Source: Tanypteryx hageni (Eukaryota; Arthropoda; Insecta; Odonata; Petaluridae). Taken from it: a stretch of DNA of 64,000 nucleotides. Made by a program: the position numbers and the translations under genes. The notes under the pieces are model-generated. The model saw only the letters and a program-made list of their open reading frames with translations. It searched no databases and had not been told where the DNA came from. Positions 1 through 10,703 of this stretch are shown piece by piece (the first letter of the stretch is position 1; each line of letters begins with the position of its first letter). The stretch lies in contig CM054113.1 in NCBI GenBank assembly GCA_028673005.1, forward strand, positions 209,799,504 through 209,863,503, in the 5' to 3' direction.

Positions 1-57
1 GTGTTATTACATTGCATGATAAACTCATTGCACGTCAATTCTTCTCTCGACAAATTC

Positions 58-240
58 CTTGCGATACACCATGACTGGTGTACAGCAGGGGATACACTTT
101 TCCACAAAATAATTTTTCTTTATATTTCGACAATACCAGAATTATGCAAGACACATTGGATGGTGTATGGCAAGGGGTGACACCCAACAAACAAGTGTAT
201 CCCCCTGCTGTACATTAGTCATGGTGTCTTGCAACGAAAT
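58..240. repeat. Imperfect inverted repeat with arms of about 45 bp
   Basis: The segment at about 58-103 reads in reverse complement at about 193-240, sharing the core GTACAGCAGGGG and ATACACTT. The spacer is about 90 bp. Weaker similarity continues outward on both sides. This looks like a small foldback or MITE-type element. No target duplication was identified and no coding capacity is visible. Confidence 0.6.
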
Positions 241-335
241 TGTCATGAGACTAATTTGTCTAGCGATATATTGATGCGTGACAAATTAACGCATGATCAA
301 TTGACCATGATGTATTGACAGTATATGACTTTGTA

Positions 336-412
336 CTCGATTTTAAGATGACCCCCGATTTTTGCAAGCTGAAATTTGGAAAAAACCTCGTCTTGGATTC
401 TGATAAATACAG
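336..412. mobile_element. 77 bp TA-flanked MITE of the CCGTATT-type family
   Basis: The segment is bounded by TA at 334-335 and 413-414. Its right end in reverse complement begins CTGTATTTATCAGAATC and then AAGACGAGG. Its left side reads TTTTAAGATGACCCCC. The AAGAYGA motif near each end matches the termini of the larger elements at 34,259 and 49,845. It has no coding capacity and is probably a deletion derivative. Confidence 0.5.
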
Positions 413-519
413 TAAATGAAGTATTAGTGTTCCTTATTGCCCAATTGTCATTTCAGTTATAACTTCCACTTTATATAAGCACTTAAATAAACATACACAT
501 CTCATTCAATGGTATCTGT

Positions 520-1130
520 CAAATAACAATTAAATACCATATTTTTTGTCTCCCTAGCTCTTATACGATCTGTAAGGTAGAGATTAAAAAATATATTTGG
601 AAAGAGGACAACATTTACCACAAAAAAGTCCGCAAGATAATTATGACATAGTTTTGGAGATAAACATTTGAGAAAATCCCAAGCCTAATATCACATATTT
701 TGTTTACATCGATTGCTACAACAATTCTATCAGTAAACAACAATTAAAAAACCATATATGTATTTCTCTCCCATGCTCTTATATGATCAGTGAGGTATAA
801 ATCTTAAAAAATATTCGGATGGAGGACAACATTTACCACTGAAAAGTCTGCGACCACATAACTACGACTTATAGTTTTTGGAGAGAAAAACTCAAGAATA
901 TTCCAAGTATATAATATCGCATATTTTGTTTAAATCAATCGCTACGACAATTCTATTGGCAAACAACAATTATAAAACCATATTTTTCCCTGCAGGCTCT
1001 TATATGCTAGGTATAGATTTAAAAATGTTTTCAGATAGAGGACAACATTTATCACAAAAAGGCTTTAGGGCCATATAATTACGGCTTATAGTTTCGGAGA
1101 TAAACATCCAAGAGCAGCCATATCTTTTGG
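520..1130. repeat. Three diverged tandem copies of a unit of about 220 bp
   Basis: Copies begin near 520, 736 and 961. Each carries in order a CCATAT...GCTCTTATA block, GAGGACAACATTTA, and TTTGGAGA. The first two also end in CATATTTTGTTTA followed by CGCTAC or TGCTAC and CAATTCTAT. Divergence between copies is substantial and the third copy is shorter. No ORF spans the array, so the short ORF at 878-1,078 is incidental. Confidence 0.7.
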
Positions 1131-2487
1131 TATCATTTTATACACATTTCTCATAAAGAACACCTTTGAAATTCGCTGTGTATTGCATTTATGGAGTACA
1201 CTTTTCCTTCTTTTCTTTTTATCACAGCAGTTATTTCAGCATCTCTCCACTCCAAGGTCGAAGTTTTACCAATCAGCTTCTTAGCGCAATGCTCTCTTTA
1301 ATAATTTCTTTATATCAACTATAAGAACATCGATTTAATTACAAATAATAATAGTTCAAAAATTTGATGGTAGGGAGACTGACAGCACCGGGTGGTGGAG
1401 AGGAGAGGAACCTTAATGTGGTTAGTGTATGCTGAAATTAGCAACAATGCGATTTCTCTTGATGACGAAAGATTAACCTGAAAAATACGCTGAATTTTTA
1501 TATTCAAAACAAATCAGTGGACCAATTCGATGCATATTTAAAAATCAACGATAGGAAACTGAATTTTCATTCTTTTAGGCATTGTTTGGTACAAATCCCA
1601 TATTCGTACAGCAATTCTAAGTAATTTTAAAATATGATTGAAAGTAATGCGGTGTTGGCTCATAAACAGTTTTACACATGATGATCACCATTACGTTTTT
1701 ATGTTATGTAGAGATATATCATAATTTACATCTTACGTGGAATTTTTAGGTGTTCTTTACAAAAAGTAAAAAAAGAACACCTTATGGTCAGGTCGTGCCT
1801 GTCCGTCTGCATGTTTCATCTCTGAAACTACTGGATGGATATTCATGAAATTTGGTATTTAGGACATAAGGGCAAAGAAAATAATATAAATGGTTAATGT
1901 AGTCTAATCGGAAGTGCCACTTGACTGGTGCCAAAAAACAAACTTTTTTTATATCTTGTAAAATATCACATAGCAAAAAAGTCTTTAAACAAAATTCTAG
2001 AACTAGTGAAATAGCATATGTTTTGTTCAATACATTTTTATCGAGGGATTGCCGATTTCACGAAAATCAAACTTTAAAGTCGTAATTCATTTTCCCATGT
2101 TTTTTAATTGTCGTCAACAAAAACAATCTTCATGGCAACTGAAGTAAACAATTTCTGCTGTAAATATCTGATTAGTTTAATTTTCTTTCATGCACATGCA
2201 ACATTTGGTAAATGAAGGGGAATGAATAATCTACGACAAAGAAATTAACGTAGATACGTCTATTTTTCCTTACGTATACACAGTGTTTGTAAGTGAAAAG
2301 AAATGGGTAATTTATGATGAGTGAATGAACATGAACATAGAGATTACTACTACGCATTTCAAGTAAGGTGTTTTAAATAATTGTTGATTGTTTTATTAAA
2401 TACAATTGATTAGGAAATAAATTGGTGAATCAAAAAATTGATTTTCCTTGGCATCACTACTGGCATATCATTTTTTCAGTTCTTAGA
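1131..2487. other. Intergenic, no gene recognised
   Basis: The region is AT-rich and I recognise no coding exon in it. Around 1,750-1,870 a stretch with CTGTCCGTCTGCATG and a following ACTACTGGATGGATATTCATGAAATTTGG resembles a dispersed repeat often seen in arthropod genomes. I cannot assign it to a family. Confidence 0.4.
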
Positions 2488-2865
2488 CATTATCATCATG
2501 CTTCTGTCCGAAGACAGGTTTTAACTGAATTGCTGCCTCCATTTCTCTCTCTCCCTAGAAGCCTCTTTTATATCTCTATAAGTATTATATCCCTGCTTTA
2601 TATTATCTAATATTCCTATTCTTTTTCTCCCTCTTCCTCCACTAATTTTTCCTTCTAATATCATCCTTTGTAAACACTGTCTTCTCAATATGTACCCTAT
2701 CCAATTTGCTTTTCTTTTCCTGATTGTTTTTATTAGCATCCTATCTTCTCCCACCATTTCTAATACTTCTTCATTTCTCTTCCTCTCTGTCCATTTCACT
2801 TTCATTATTCTCCTCCATACCCACATCTCAAAACTTTCTAAATATTTTTCCTCCTCTCTTACATT
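2488..2865 (-). mobile_element. 5'-truncated RTE-like LINE tail
   Basis: The minus-strand ORF at 2,521-2,826 encodes the C-terminal tail of a reverse-transcriptase protein ([29 protein letters not shown]). The same tail lies at about 29,970-30,315 in the larger element on the plus strand, and the nucleotide similarity is high. Only the last 380 bp or so are present. The 3' untranslated end reads CTTCGGACAGAAGCATGATGATAATG, a short trinucleotide-like tail as in RTE-type elements. It is a dead-on-arrival copy. The clade assignment is from memory of motif style, not from a search. Confidence 0.75.
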
Positions 2866-2920
2866 ATACTAAGCCATTATTATTTTTATTTATTTTTTAT
2901 ATGATAACATAAATCATAAA

Positions 2921-3112
2921 GGGGGTGTCAGTGGTGTAGTGGTTAGGATGCTGGCTACTACTTTCCTGCTGCTCGAAAAAGCAGTGGGCACGAATCCTGC
3001 GCAAGTAGGATTTTTTCTAAGGTCACCCGGCTCCCTGTTTGTGCGGTTTGAGAAGACCATGCAAATTCAGTGTTCCATCCTTCGGAAGGGACATTAAGCA
3101 GTTGGCAGTTAC
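2921..3112 (+). mobile_element. tRNA-derived SINE, copy 1
   Basis: The head reads GTGGTGTAGTGGTTAGGATG (box A-like) and, about 60 bp on, GGCACGAATCC (box B-like), as in polymerase III promoters. A central block CCTTCGGAAGGGACATTAAGC follows. The same order occurs at 62,496-62,795, while 61,601-61,871 shares the head and the 3' tail. Here the similarity stops at about 3,112, before the 3' tail seen in the other copies, so this copy is 3'-truncated or recombined. Confidence 0.65.
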
Positions 3113-3609
3113 TTTACGGCCTGCCTGGCATATCTTTTTCCTCAAAATTTGTTTATGACTTATTGGACGAATGAGAGCGAGTGTCTATGTCATATTTGCC
3201 AAGTTAGCCTCTCCTGTACTCTGACAATATCGGCTCACTTAACATGAAAGTCGTTATCTACTTTATTTCTACCACCTTTTCCCTCTTAACTGTAAGTTAT
3301 TTTGATTTAACATCATTTCATGCTGTTACAAATGACGTGATGAGATGATTAATCAAATTTTTGTTGGGAAAAATAGTTATGTGTGACGTCTTGATATTTA
3401 TGAGCGAAATACCGATGTTTTCGTCCTTAAAATTGTTATCGGTTTTGTATCTGTAAGCTACATTGATTGGAGTGTAGGAGCAGGCAGAGTAGAGCAGGGG
3501 ATGATACCTATATGTGCCAACAGAAACGCCCCAAATGTCTCTCATTACATGGAAGAGGCACCATCATATCATAGAAGAAATACATTATAGGCATTTCTCC
3601 TTTGATGAT

Positions 3610-3715
3610 GCTGTAATGTTGGGAATTTTTTCTCATTTAAAAAATATTCGAAACATTACAGCTTATGCCTGTCTGCATAGGATCTTCAGATCACTTTATT
3701 CCATCAATTTCTAGC
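3610..3715 (+). repeat. First copy of a repeat that also follows the tRNA-like sequence
   Basis: The block TTTTTCTCATT...AACATTACAGCTTATGCCTGTCTGCATAGGAT...CTTTATTCCATCAATTT at about 3,627-3,711 recurs at about 3,931-4,017. The second copy lies immediately downstream of the tRNA-like segment, which suggests a tRNA head joined to a SINE body present twice. The first copy lacks a recognisable head. Confidence 0.6.
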
Positions 3716-3856
3716 TTGGCAATCTCACCATTTGAGATGGAGGATTTTCTTCGGTGCATCTCTTTGAGGACATCCGTTAGGGTTGATGGATACTAGCTTG
3801 ACTAGCTCGGCCCCAACCAAGAAAATATCCATGTTCAGAAACGAGAAAATTGATTT

Positions 3857-3927
3857 GCTATGATAGTTCAGTGGTAGAATATCTGCCCAGCAAGTGAAAG
3901 ACCCGGGTTCAATTCCTGGTCATAGCA
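3857..3927 (+). pseudogene. tRNA-Gly-like pseudogene or SINE head
   Basis: A perfect 7 bp acceptor stem is present (GCTATGA with TCATAGC), followed by discriminator A. The D arm contains AGTTCAGTGGTAGAAT, and a good T arm CCGGG-TTCAATT-CCTGG follows. These parts closely follow tRNA-Gly sequences. The anticodon arm is degraded: TCTGC faces GTGAA with a C-A mismatch and two G-T pairs, and the loop CCAGCAA lacks the invariant U33 and reads AGC at positions 34-36. The 3' flank is a repeated block (3,931-4,017). A functional tRNA gene is therefore unlikely. Confidence 0.7.
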
Positions 3928-4019
3928 GATTTTTTTCTCATTCCAAAAATATTCCCAACATTACAGCTTATGCCTGTCTGCATAGGATTTACAGATTGCT
4001 TTATTCCATCAATTTGCAG

Positions 4020-6620
4020 GTGTACTTGTCTGCCACCGGTGCACCAATTGAAAAGTAACAAATATGTATGTTTAAATTGTAACAAAAACATGTACAATGC
4101 CAGTAATCTTAGTGTAGCCATTTTCAATGCTATATGTTTCAAATTTCTACCCAGCTGATTACAAGTTCTGATGTAGGTTTTTCAACACTCTCCTTCCACT
4201 AGTACCTATAAGGTGGAAAGCCTCCACCACTCATTTGCTCATTGTGAACTTAAAGAATATGGATAAATTCATTGTATTAATAAATTAAAATTAAAGTATT
4301 GTGTATGTATAAATAAATGTTTATGTGGACAGAATTGGCATCGGGGTGTTCCGTGTGGCGTTTAAAGCTTTTTACTTGATTTGAAGACGCCTAATTTTTT
4401 TGTCAAAATCTTTTGAAAAAAACTTAGGTCTTATTGTCTTTAATTGAAAACATAAGATATTTGGTTTAATTGTATTACAAGGTGCTGCATTTCCAGAATG
4501 AATTGAGATAATTTCTGATCAGATAAATTGTGTACTGGATTTGATTGCTCTTAAATTGGGAACAGCCTTGGGACTTGACAAGACAAGCATTCAAGAAAAT
4601 TCCTCATCTACTTAGGAATCACCATTTTTTGTTTGTATGTGTACACACACAAATATATGCTTGAATCACTCCTGGTCAAGAGTAAAATTCAGCAAAGAAT
4701 TGTGTCGCTCACTGTATGGCTGAAGTAAAATGAACAAACTAGGTCATAAATAGATTGGGAAAATCCTATGTGCATTGTTGCCACAAAAGCTGTCATCAGT
4801 TATAATTAGCTAATGGTGGATTCTATAAAAGAAAATCCATGCCATTATTTCTGTTGCTTCAATGCATGTGAGGGAGTGAGAGAAGACTGTTTTGTGTGAT
4901 TGTCTGTTAAGGGAACACATTCACCTTTGTAAATATGATTTTTTTATTTTATGCAAAAATATTTTCCCTGAAGAACAAATTCTAAAGACAAACTTTTACT
5001 CCTTTAAAGGGTGCTGTTGATGTCCTGTTACCTGATGAAGAAGAGGAGGATGAGGAAGATGGAGAAGACAGAAGTTGGAGGCGATAGCATTAGTGCTCGT
5101 GCAATTAAGCACGAATATTTTTTGCTTTTCTGTTATGCACATCTTTCAATCGAGACATTCTGGCTGAGACAAAGATTGAGGGCTGTTGGCTGACTTTGCT
5201 TATGTCCTGCCTACTTTTCATCAAGTTTTTCATGTGCCGATGACGTAATTCGCCACCTTTTCCATTGATGTTACCAATTCATTAAGTATCAATGGTTTTA
5301 GAGGTGCTGAAGGAATGCCATTGATCTTCAAGAGCTCACTAATATCTGTTCTCTGATCTAGGTTTTGTAACTTCAATGAAACTATTTTTTTTGCATTTGT
5401 ATGAAATCACCTATACTATTACTATTTGCATCTAAAATTTACCAATTCACATGTTTGCACACACTAAATTATCACAGTTTAATTTATCTAACTAATCCAG
5501 TCACTAGATTGCTTATTTTAGTTTTATATACAAAGATGTATATATTTATATATACAAATGAAACTTATTTGTCATTTAATTGGCCTTTATTTCTTTTATT
5601 TGACTATACAAAATTGTTTGTATACAATAATTATAAAGAAATTTTTTGCTTGCAATGTGTGATTTAAAAGGTTGTGTCCATTAACTGTTGTTCCAGTTGT
5701 AACAATTTGTATTTTATGAGTTATTTTGTGTTAGGCTGTCTGCATTATGCAAATGTGAATTCTTGTGTGTGACTCACCAGTCCACGTTTTTGTCTTATAT
5801 TGAACTGGTTATTTGAATGTGTACAAAATCATTAGTTGAATTTAAGAAATCATGTTACTGGTGGCTTAGGAGGATGCAAAGGTAACACCGAGACAGTCTA
5901 GTCCTAAGAGCCACTTGTTACTACAAAATGCTACTATAAATATTGCTATGAATGTCAGTATGAAAAAAGAAAAACATAAAAAGAAAAAATAAAATGAACA
6001 AAAATGGCAAAAAATAAGTGAAAAAAAAAGAATTTAAGAAAAGATGTGGAAAAGAGGTATCATATCAGACCACCACATTTTGTACAGTGTTAAAAAAAAA
6101 CAATACATTTAAGGAGGGGTTGGTGAAAATTGTTGCCTGACCCACAAAAAAAAAAAAAAAGAATCCCTAAGAGGACAATCTGCTAAAATCTGGTAATGCC
6201 AACAATTTACAGTTTTGTGATGCATGATTTGCAGGTAAGATTCTGGTACTTTATGCTATAGTTAGCTTGAAATAACTCATTTCTGATTTCCTGTGCTTTT
6301 AGACACCCCAATGTGGAAGACGATATCTGTAAAAATAAATATTTTTAAATTATTGAACAATACAACTTGCTTCTTGATGATGATTTGTAACAAGTACAAG
6401 TTAACAAAGGAATCGTAAAATAATAACGCTGTTGCTCGAGTTTGATCACTAATTTTTTTTCAATACTAGTGATAGCATTGAAACAAAATTGCATTCAGTA
6501 ATGAAAATTCATATATGCTGAGTGAAATCTTAGAATCTTCACAAAACTTAAATATGCAAGTATCTTTTATTCTAAGTTAAAAGTTTTATTCTTATATAAT
6601 TAATAAAACAGCTTTTACAT
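4020..6620. other. Non-coding region apart from the candidate exon
   Basis: Apart from 5,010-5,087 I see no supported exon. A short GC-richer island at about 4,325-4,375 (GGCATCGGGGTGTTCCGTGTGGCG) stands out from its AT-rich surroundings, but I cannot turn it into a gene. Around 5,960-6,160 the sequence is A-rich with simple runs. Confidence 0.4.
5010..5087 (+). CDS. Candidate terminal coding exon of an unidentified gene
   Basis: A pyrimidine-rich acceptor (CTTTTACTCCTTTAAAG) precedes an open stretch of 25 codons that ends in TAG at 5,085-5,087. The peptide is strongly acidic (DEEEEDEEDGED) and then ends RSWRR. An acidic C-terminal tail after a good acceptor looks like a real last exon, since random AT-rich DNA here seldom gives such composition. 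I found no upstream exon in phase in the first 5 kb, so the gene would begin outside the window or across a long intron. The family is not recognised. The overlapping ORF in another frame (5,011-5,193, MLLMSC...) is a weaker alternative. Confidence 0.35.
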   Translation, partial: GAVDVLLPDEEEEDEEDGEDRSWRR

Positions 6621-9600
6621 TCAACAGCTGTGAATGAACCTTGAACGTGATGTACGCAACCAGAGACTGAGCTGCGAGACGAGCATCCCTCCCAATAAGA
6701 TCTGTGTTGGGTGGTAGATGAGGAGTGGCAATGAAATCTGCGCAAGGTGAGAGTATCCTCCAAACAGTACTCTAAGTATAGGAACACCTGTGAAAATGAA
6801 ACAAAGTGAATCAACAATTATATCTAGTCATCATCACTGCATTAATCAATATCTTCCATGATCAACCACTAGAATTAAAGATAAATCTAGAAAAAGATCC
6901 ATCAACTTAAGGTAACTTTTAAGAAAATTTTCTCAAAAGCTATGAACTTGCCTTGCATGCATCTGAATACTTACCTAAAGTCAAGGACTTGTGAGTGGAG
7001 CAGAATAATATGGTCACCACATCAGGCGGAGCGAACCACCTCCTCATTTTTGTAGCCAAAATAAAAGCAAGATATAGAAGAAAAACCTGCACAGCTACAA
7101 CTGTTTTGAATAAGAAGTGAAGTATAACTTCTAAATTTTAGAAAATTTTAGCCAACATAATATGTACAATGAAAATGACTGTTAAGCAAGCATTTAGACA
7201 GTGGCTCATCTTCTCAGTGTATGAACTTCTGTTTATGTAACAACACAAAGTTTTTATCTTTATTCATTCATTCCTCACAAACTTCATTTCTTTTCCTAGG
7301 CAATGGCCAATTCTATTAAGATAAATGACCACTTTCTTTACAATGACACAATTCATGCATGCTTTTATATGCTTACATGCTGATGGCATTAAAAAGGCTT
7401 CAGATTAGTTACCCCTTTTCATGTTTGTGTTGTCAATTCAGGCAAATATTTGTGTGGTTCATATAATTAATCTGAATAATGGAAAAATTTGCTGAAAAAG
7501 CTGATAAGCTCCAGATAAAAATTAACTCACCCAATACTATGGTTGATAATACATGATGAGCACTCATTCCTGTTTCTTCCCTTTCAGAAAATGTATCACA
7601 GAACGTGGAGTAAATAATAAACAGGAGTGACATCTGACCCAATGTTGCACTATAATGATGAACTTTACGAAAGCCAGGAAACCCAGAATTCCGTGATAGC
7701 TGTCCAAGAGCCAAAGGTAGTAAAACTGTTACTGCTAGCTGGAACATGCAGTTTGACAGTGGCACCAAGGTTGACATCCCTAGCTAGCAGGAAATGAGGG
7801 GTACATTGTCAATTTTGAAAAGTACTGTTCGCATAACCAGGTGGAAGGTAAACAAAGGGAGGGTAGCGCTGTCAATGGCGAGAAAGTGAAAAGAAATTAA
7901 ACTACCAGGAGGAAAGGCAAAAAAGTGAAAGTTAAACAAAAATAAGCATTTCGAGGTATGTAATGAAACAACATAGGTAAGGGACAACATGTTATAGTAT
8001 TCATTAGAATGAAATAACAAATAAGAAGTAAATGGCATGAGAAATCATGAAGTAATATCTGGAGGACTGAAGGTGGTGATATCTTGAAGGATTTGATCGA
8101 AGGCATCCTTGACCAGCTGTTGTTTCCTCATGAACTCCTCCATGTACCATATTAGCCCGAATATAATGTGACCCCAAGTATTTTGAAAGGAATTTTAGAA
8201 AAAGACGAAAAAACATTTAATTTTCTCTATTTTACACATTTAAATTATCTGTAAACTCATGAATTATATACTAAAGGGGGATAATGTGACGTCACGTCAC
8301 GTTTAGACGGTCATTGTTTTCTAATGTTGAGTGTCGCAACTTTGCGTGAAGTTGTGCCAGTACTGTGGTTGCTGCAATTTGACCATGATCTATTTTCAAG
8401 TCTCCTCAGACCCCTACCGAGTATATTTGTACAATGTAGCATTATAACATGAACACCCAATTCACTTACAATGTAGCAATTATAAACAGATGTGCTGAAA
8501 CATGCCAATACGCAGTTATTTTTTTAAAGCTACAAATACTTGAATATAGTGCGAATGCGACTTAAAGCTACATATTGTGGAAAAAAACATTGCACTATAT
8601 TTGGGCCAATACAGTAACATTCCAGTAATTTGTGATGTGTTCCACTCGGCTTCCTCACAACCCGAGGGAGGCCACAGCAAACGTGGGAAGAAACCAATAC
8701 AATCTAACCCAACTTATGCAATCCGGGAGGCAAAGTATGAGTACTATGCTGCTGACTGAGTCGCCATATGCCGTGGGCTGAGTAGGCATATGCCGCATAC
8801 TAGTACTATTTCTCATCGCTTTCTCGCCATTGACAGCACTAGCGTTGCTTTGTTTACCTTCCACCCGGTTATGCAAACAGTACCTTTTGAAATATTTATA
8901 TTTAAGGGTAAATCATATATGTAAGCATTTAATATGAATTCTCTGTTGTTGAACAACAAATATAAAATGTGAAATATGTTTTAATTTTAAAACATTTTGC
9001 TTGAATAAAATATTAAATGAAATAATTTTAAACAAAGGTTAATGATATCCCTTGTCTTAGAAATGAAGGCAGATTACAGCTTGGCATATGTCATGTCCCA
9101 CATTTGGGACATGGTGAAAAATTTATGAAGTGAACATGTTAAAAATATTGACTGAAAAAGAAATGATAAACACTACAATTTTTGCTGGTGAAACAAATAT
9201 GAACCAAGATAATGGAATAATAATATCCACTGGTGACAAGAAAACAGAATCAACAATTTTAAATGAAAATGTAACAAATTGAAAAAAACGTGAATAAAGG
9301 TAACATAACTCCTCTCAAGTTATTACAATTTACAGGATAGCACAGTTTTTAAATAGGAAATACTAGTTTTTAACAAGTACTGGTTCTATTATGCATAAAT
9401 TAAATGAAAATTTTATCTCTAGGGTTTATCATAAGACAGCAACCATCCCACAAGATCAAGAAACATACCACAATAAATATAGACAATTTCAAGAAGGAAT
9501 TAATGGGCTTTTTATAGAGGATGGCCATTGATCTTAATTTTATTTTTTTAAGGTTCATAAAGAAAAATAAAAAGTGTTGTGATACTGAATTAGGGGACAG

Positions 9601-10517
9601 CACAGGATAAGCTCTTGCAAATAGCTATTATTAAGGATAAAAAAGCAAAGTTATTAATTAAGATCAAAAGCAGATCCAAATCAAATAATTAAGGGTAATA
9701 GCTGGGATATTTTAGAATTAAATTTGTTAAAACCTCAATTTTCAAAAATAAAAACTCTTATGATATCCATCCACGCGAATAAGTTATTAACATACAAAAT
9801 AAAGGAGAGTCAAAGGAGTAATGATTACTCCTAAGAGGCTTCCCAATGCAGAGTTAAATATAGCAGCCGCTTCATTTCCTCCGACAGCTTTAGTTAAAAT
9901 CACAGCTGAAGAGACTGGGGGAGGCATGCAGCTTACAGTTAATAATCTGTAAAATAAACAACATTCCTAATTTTAATTTTTTTCAAATACGCTTAATTTA
10001 AAGCTTAACTTATTTATGTTTTGTGAAAATTTTATATCATACGTGACAAGAAAGATTATAATTTCCACAAAATCTTACACTAAACATGACATTTGTCAAT
10101 GTGGTGGCGTGTGCTTACCCTTTTAAAATCCATTCATCGATTTCAAAAACCGAGAGACACATAACAAAAAGTTGCATTAGAATCGGAATGAAAATCAACG
10201 TAAAAAGTTGTATAAAACAATGCAGCTTAACTTGAAACACAGCATTAGTTAGTTCATCTGTTCTCAAGGATAGTCCGCTAACGAAAAATATGAGGGATAC
10301 AGACAGGTATTTGACGGTAATTTCAGGTTTCAATGGACCTACGAGTGAAAGGAATATTATTTATTATCGCCCAGAACATCTTAAATAGATAAAGAAAATA
10401 TCTCATTTATTTACCTCCACGAGCCCCTAGACCAGGTTGAAGTTCAGCTAAAAATATACTAATCAACACCCCAATTAAAAACCAATTTTTTCTAGCTATG
10501 TCTAAAGCATTGGCCAT
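6621..10517 (-). CDS. SLC10A7: Sodium/bile acid cotransporter 7 homologue, complete, six exons
   Basis: SLC10A7 is a ten-helix membrane protein of the SLC10 family. It acts in the Golgi/secretory pathway and in calcium regulation rather than as a proven bile-acid carrier. The coding exons, in transcription order, are 10517-10415, 10338-10119, 9946-9796, 7783-7531, 7100-6975 and 6787-6621. They total 1,020 bp, or 339 aa plus stop, against about 340 aa in human. All junctions are GT-AG and the phases close. Recognised family blocks are GGPLKPEIT (exons 1-2), [11 protein letters not shown] (exon 2), [23 protein letters not shown] (exon 3), [11 protein letters not shown] (exon 4), [11 protein letters not shown] (exon 5) and [13 protein letters not shown] (exon 6). 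The start ATG sits directly before the conserved RKNWF block. Intron 3 (7,784-9,795) hosts an inverted-repeat transposon. The gene is divergent from PSMD13 with 186 bp between the start codons. Confidence 0.95.
7811..8892. mobile_element. DNA-transposon remnant with inverted ends of about 80 bp, in SLC10A7 intron 3
   Basis: The left arm at about 7,811-7,890 and the right arm at about 8,808-8,892 are reverse complements over some 80 bp, sharing GGTGGAAGGTAAACAAAG and CTGTCAATGGCGAGAAAG. No transposase is recognisable inside. The interior at about 8,650-8,720 (CAACCCGAGGGAGGCCACAG) resembles the right arm of the foldback element at 54,605-55,168. A second, unrelated-looking TA-flanked element (8,147-8,614) is nested in it. 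Confidence 0.75.
8147..8614. mobile_element. TA-flanked MITE nested inside the inverted-repeat element
   Basis: The inverted ends are CCATATTAGCCCGAATATAA on the left and CTGTATTGGCCCAAATATAG in reverse complement on the right. TA dinucleotides flank it at 8,145-8,146 and 8,615-8,616, as expected for Tc1/mariner/pogo-class insertions. It is 468 bp long. Its interior holds GTGACGTCACGTCACG at about 8,286-8,301 and no coding region. It belongs with the other CCGTATT-ended elements in the window. Confidence 0.65.
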
Positions 10518-10703
10518 ATTGTTTAATTTTAATTTAAAAACTGTTGTAAAATACTTGGCCCGTAATTTTCGGCATTTCCAGAAATCAAGCTACCTGTCAC
10601 ATTTTAGCGATCCGCCACCTTCCCACTCTTAACCAATAAGATAACAGGATTTATATGCGCTATCGAACGCTCTTATGTTTTTCGAATATTACTTTGCTTC
10701 ATC
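10518..10703. promoter_or_regulatory. Shared divergent promoter region, SLC10A7 / PSMD13
   Basis: Only 186 bp lie between the ATG of SLC10A7 (minus) and the ATG of PSMD13 (plus), so both 5' UTRs and core promoters must fit here. A CCAAT box is visible at 10,633-10,637 and a TTTATATG sequence follows near 10,651. No clear TATA box was found for the minus-strand gene. Shared control is inferred from geometry, and transcription starts cannot be placed. Confidence 0.6.

Noticed and set aside
3857..3927. Functional tRNA gene
   Set aside because: The anticodon stem is mispaired, U33 is missing and a repeated block follows. A pseudogene or SINE head fits better.
4325..4386. Short GC-richer open stretch (IGIGVFRVAFKAFYLI) as a coding exon
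   Set aside because: It is short, matches nothing known, and no partner exon in phase was found.
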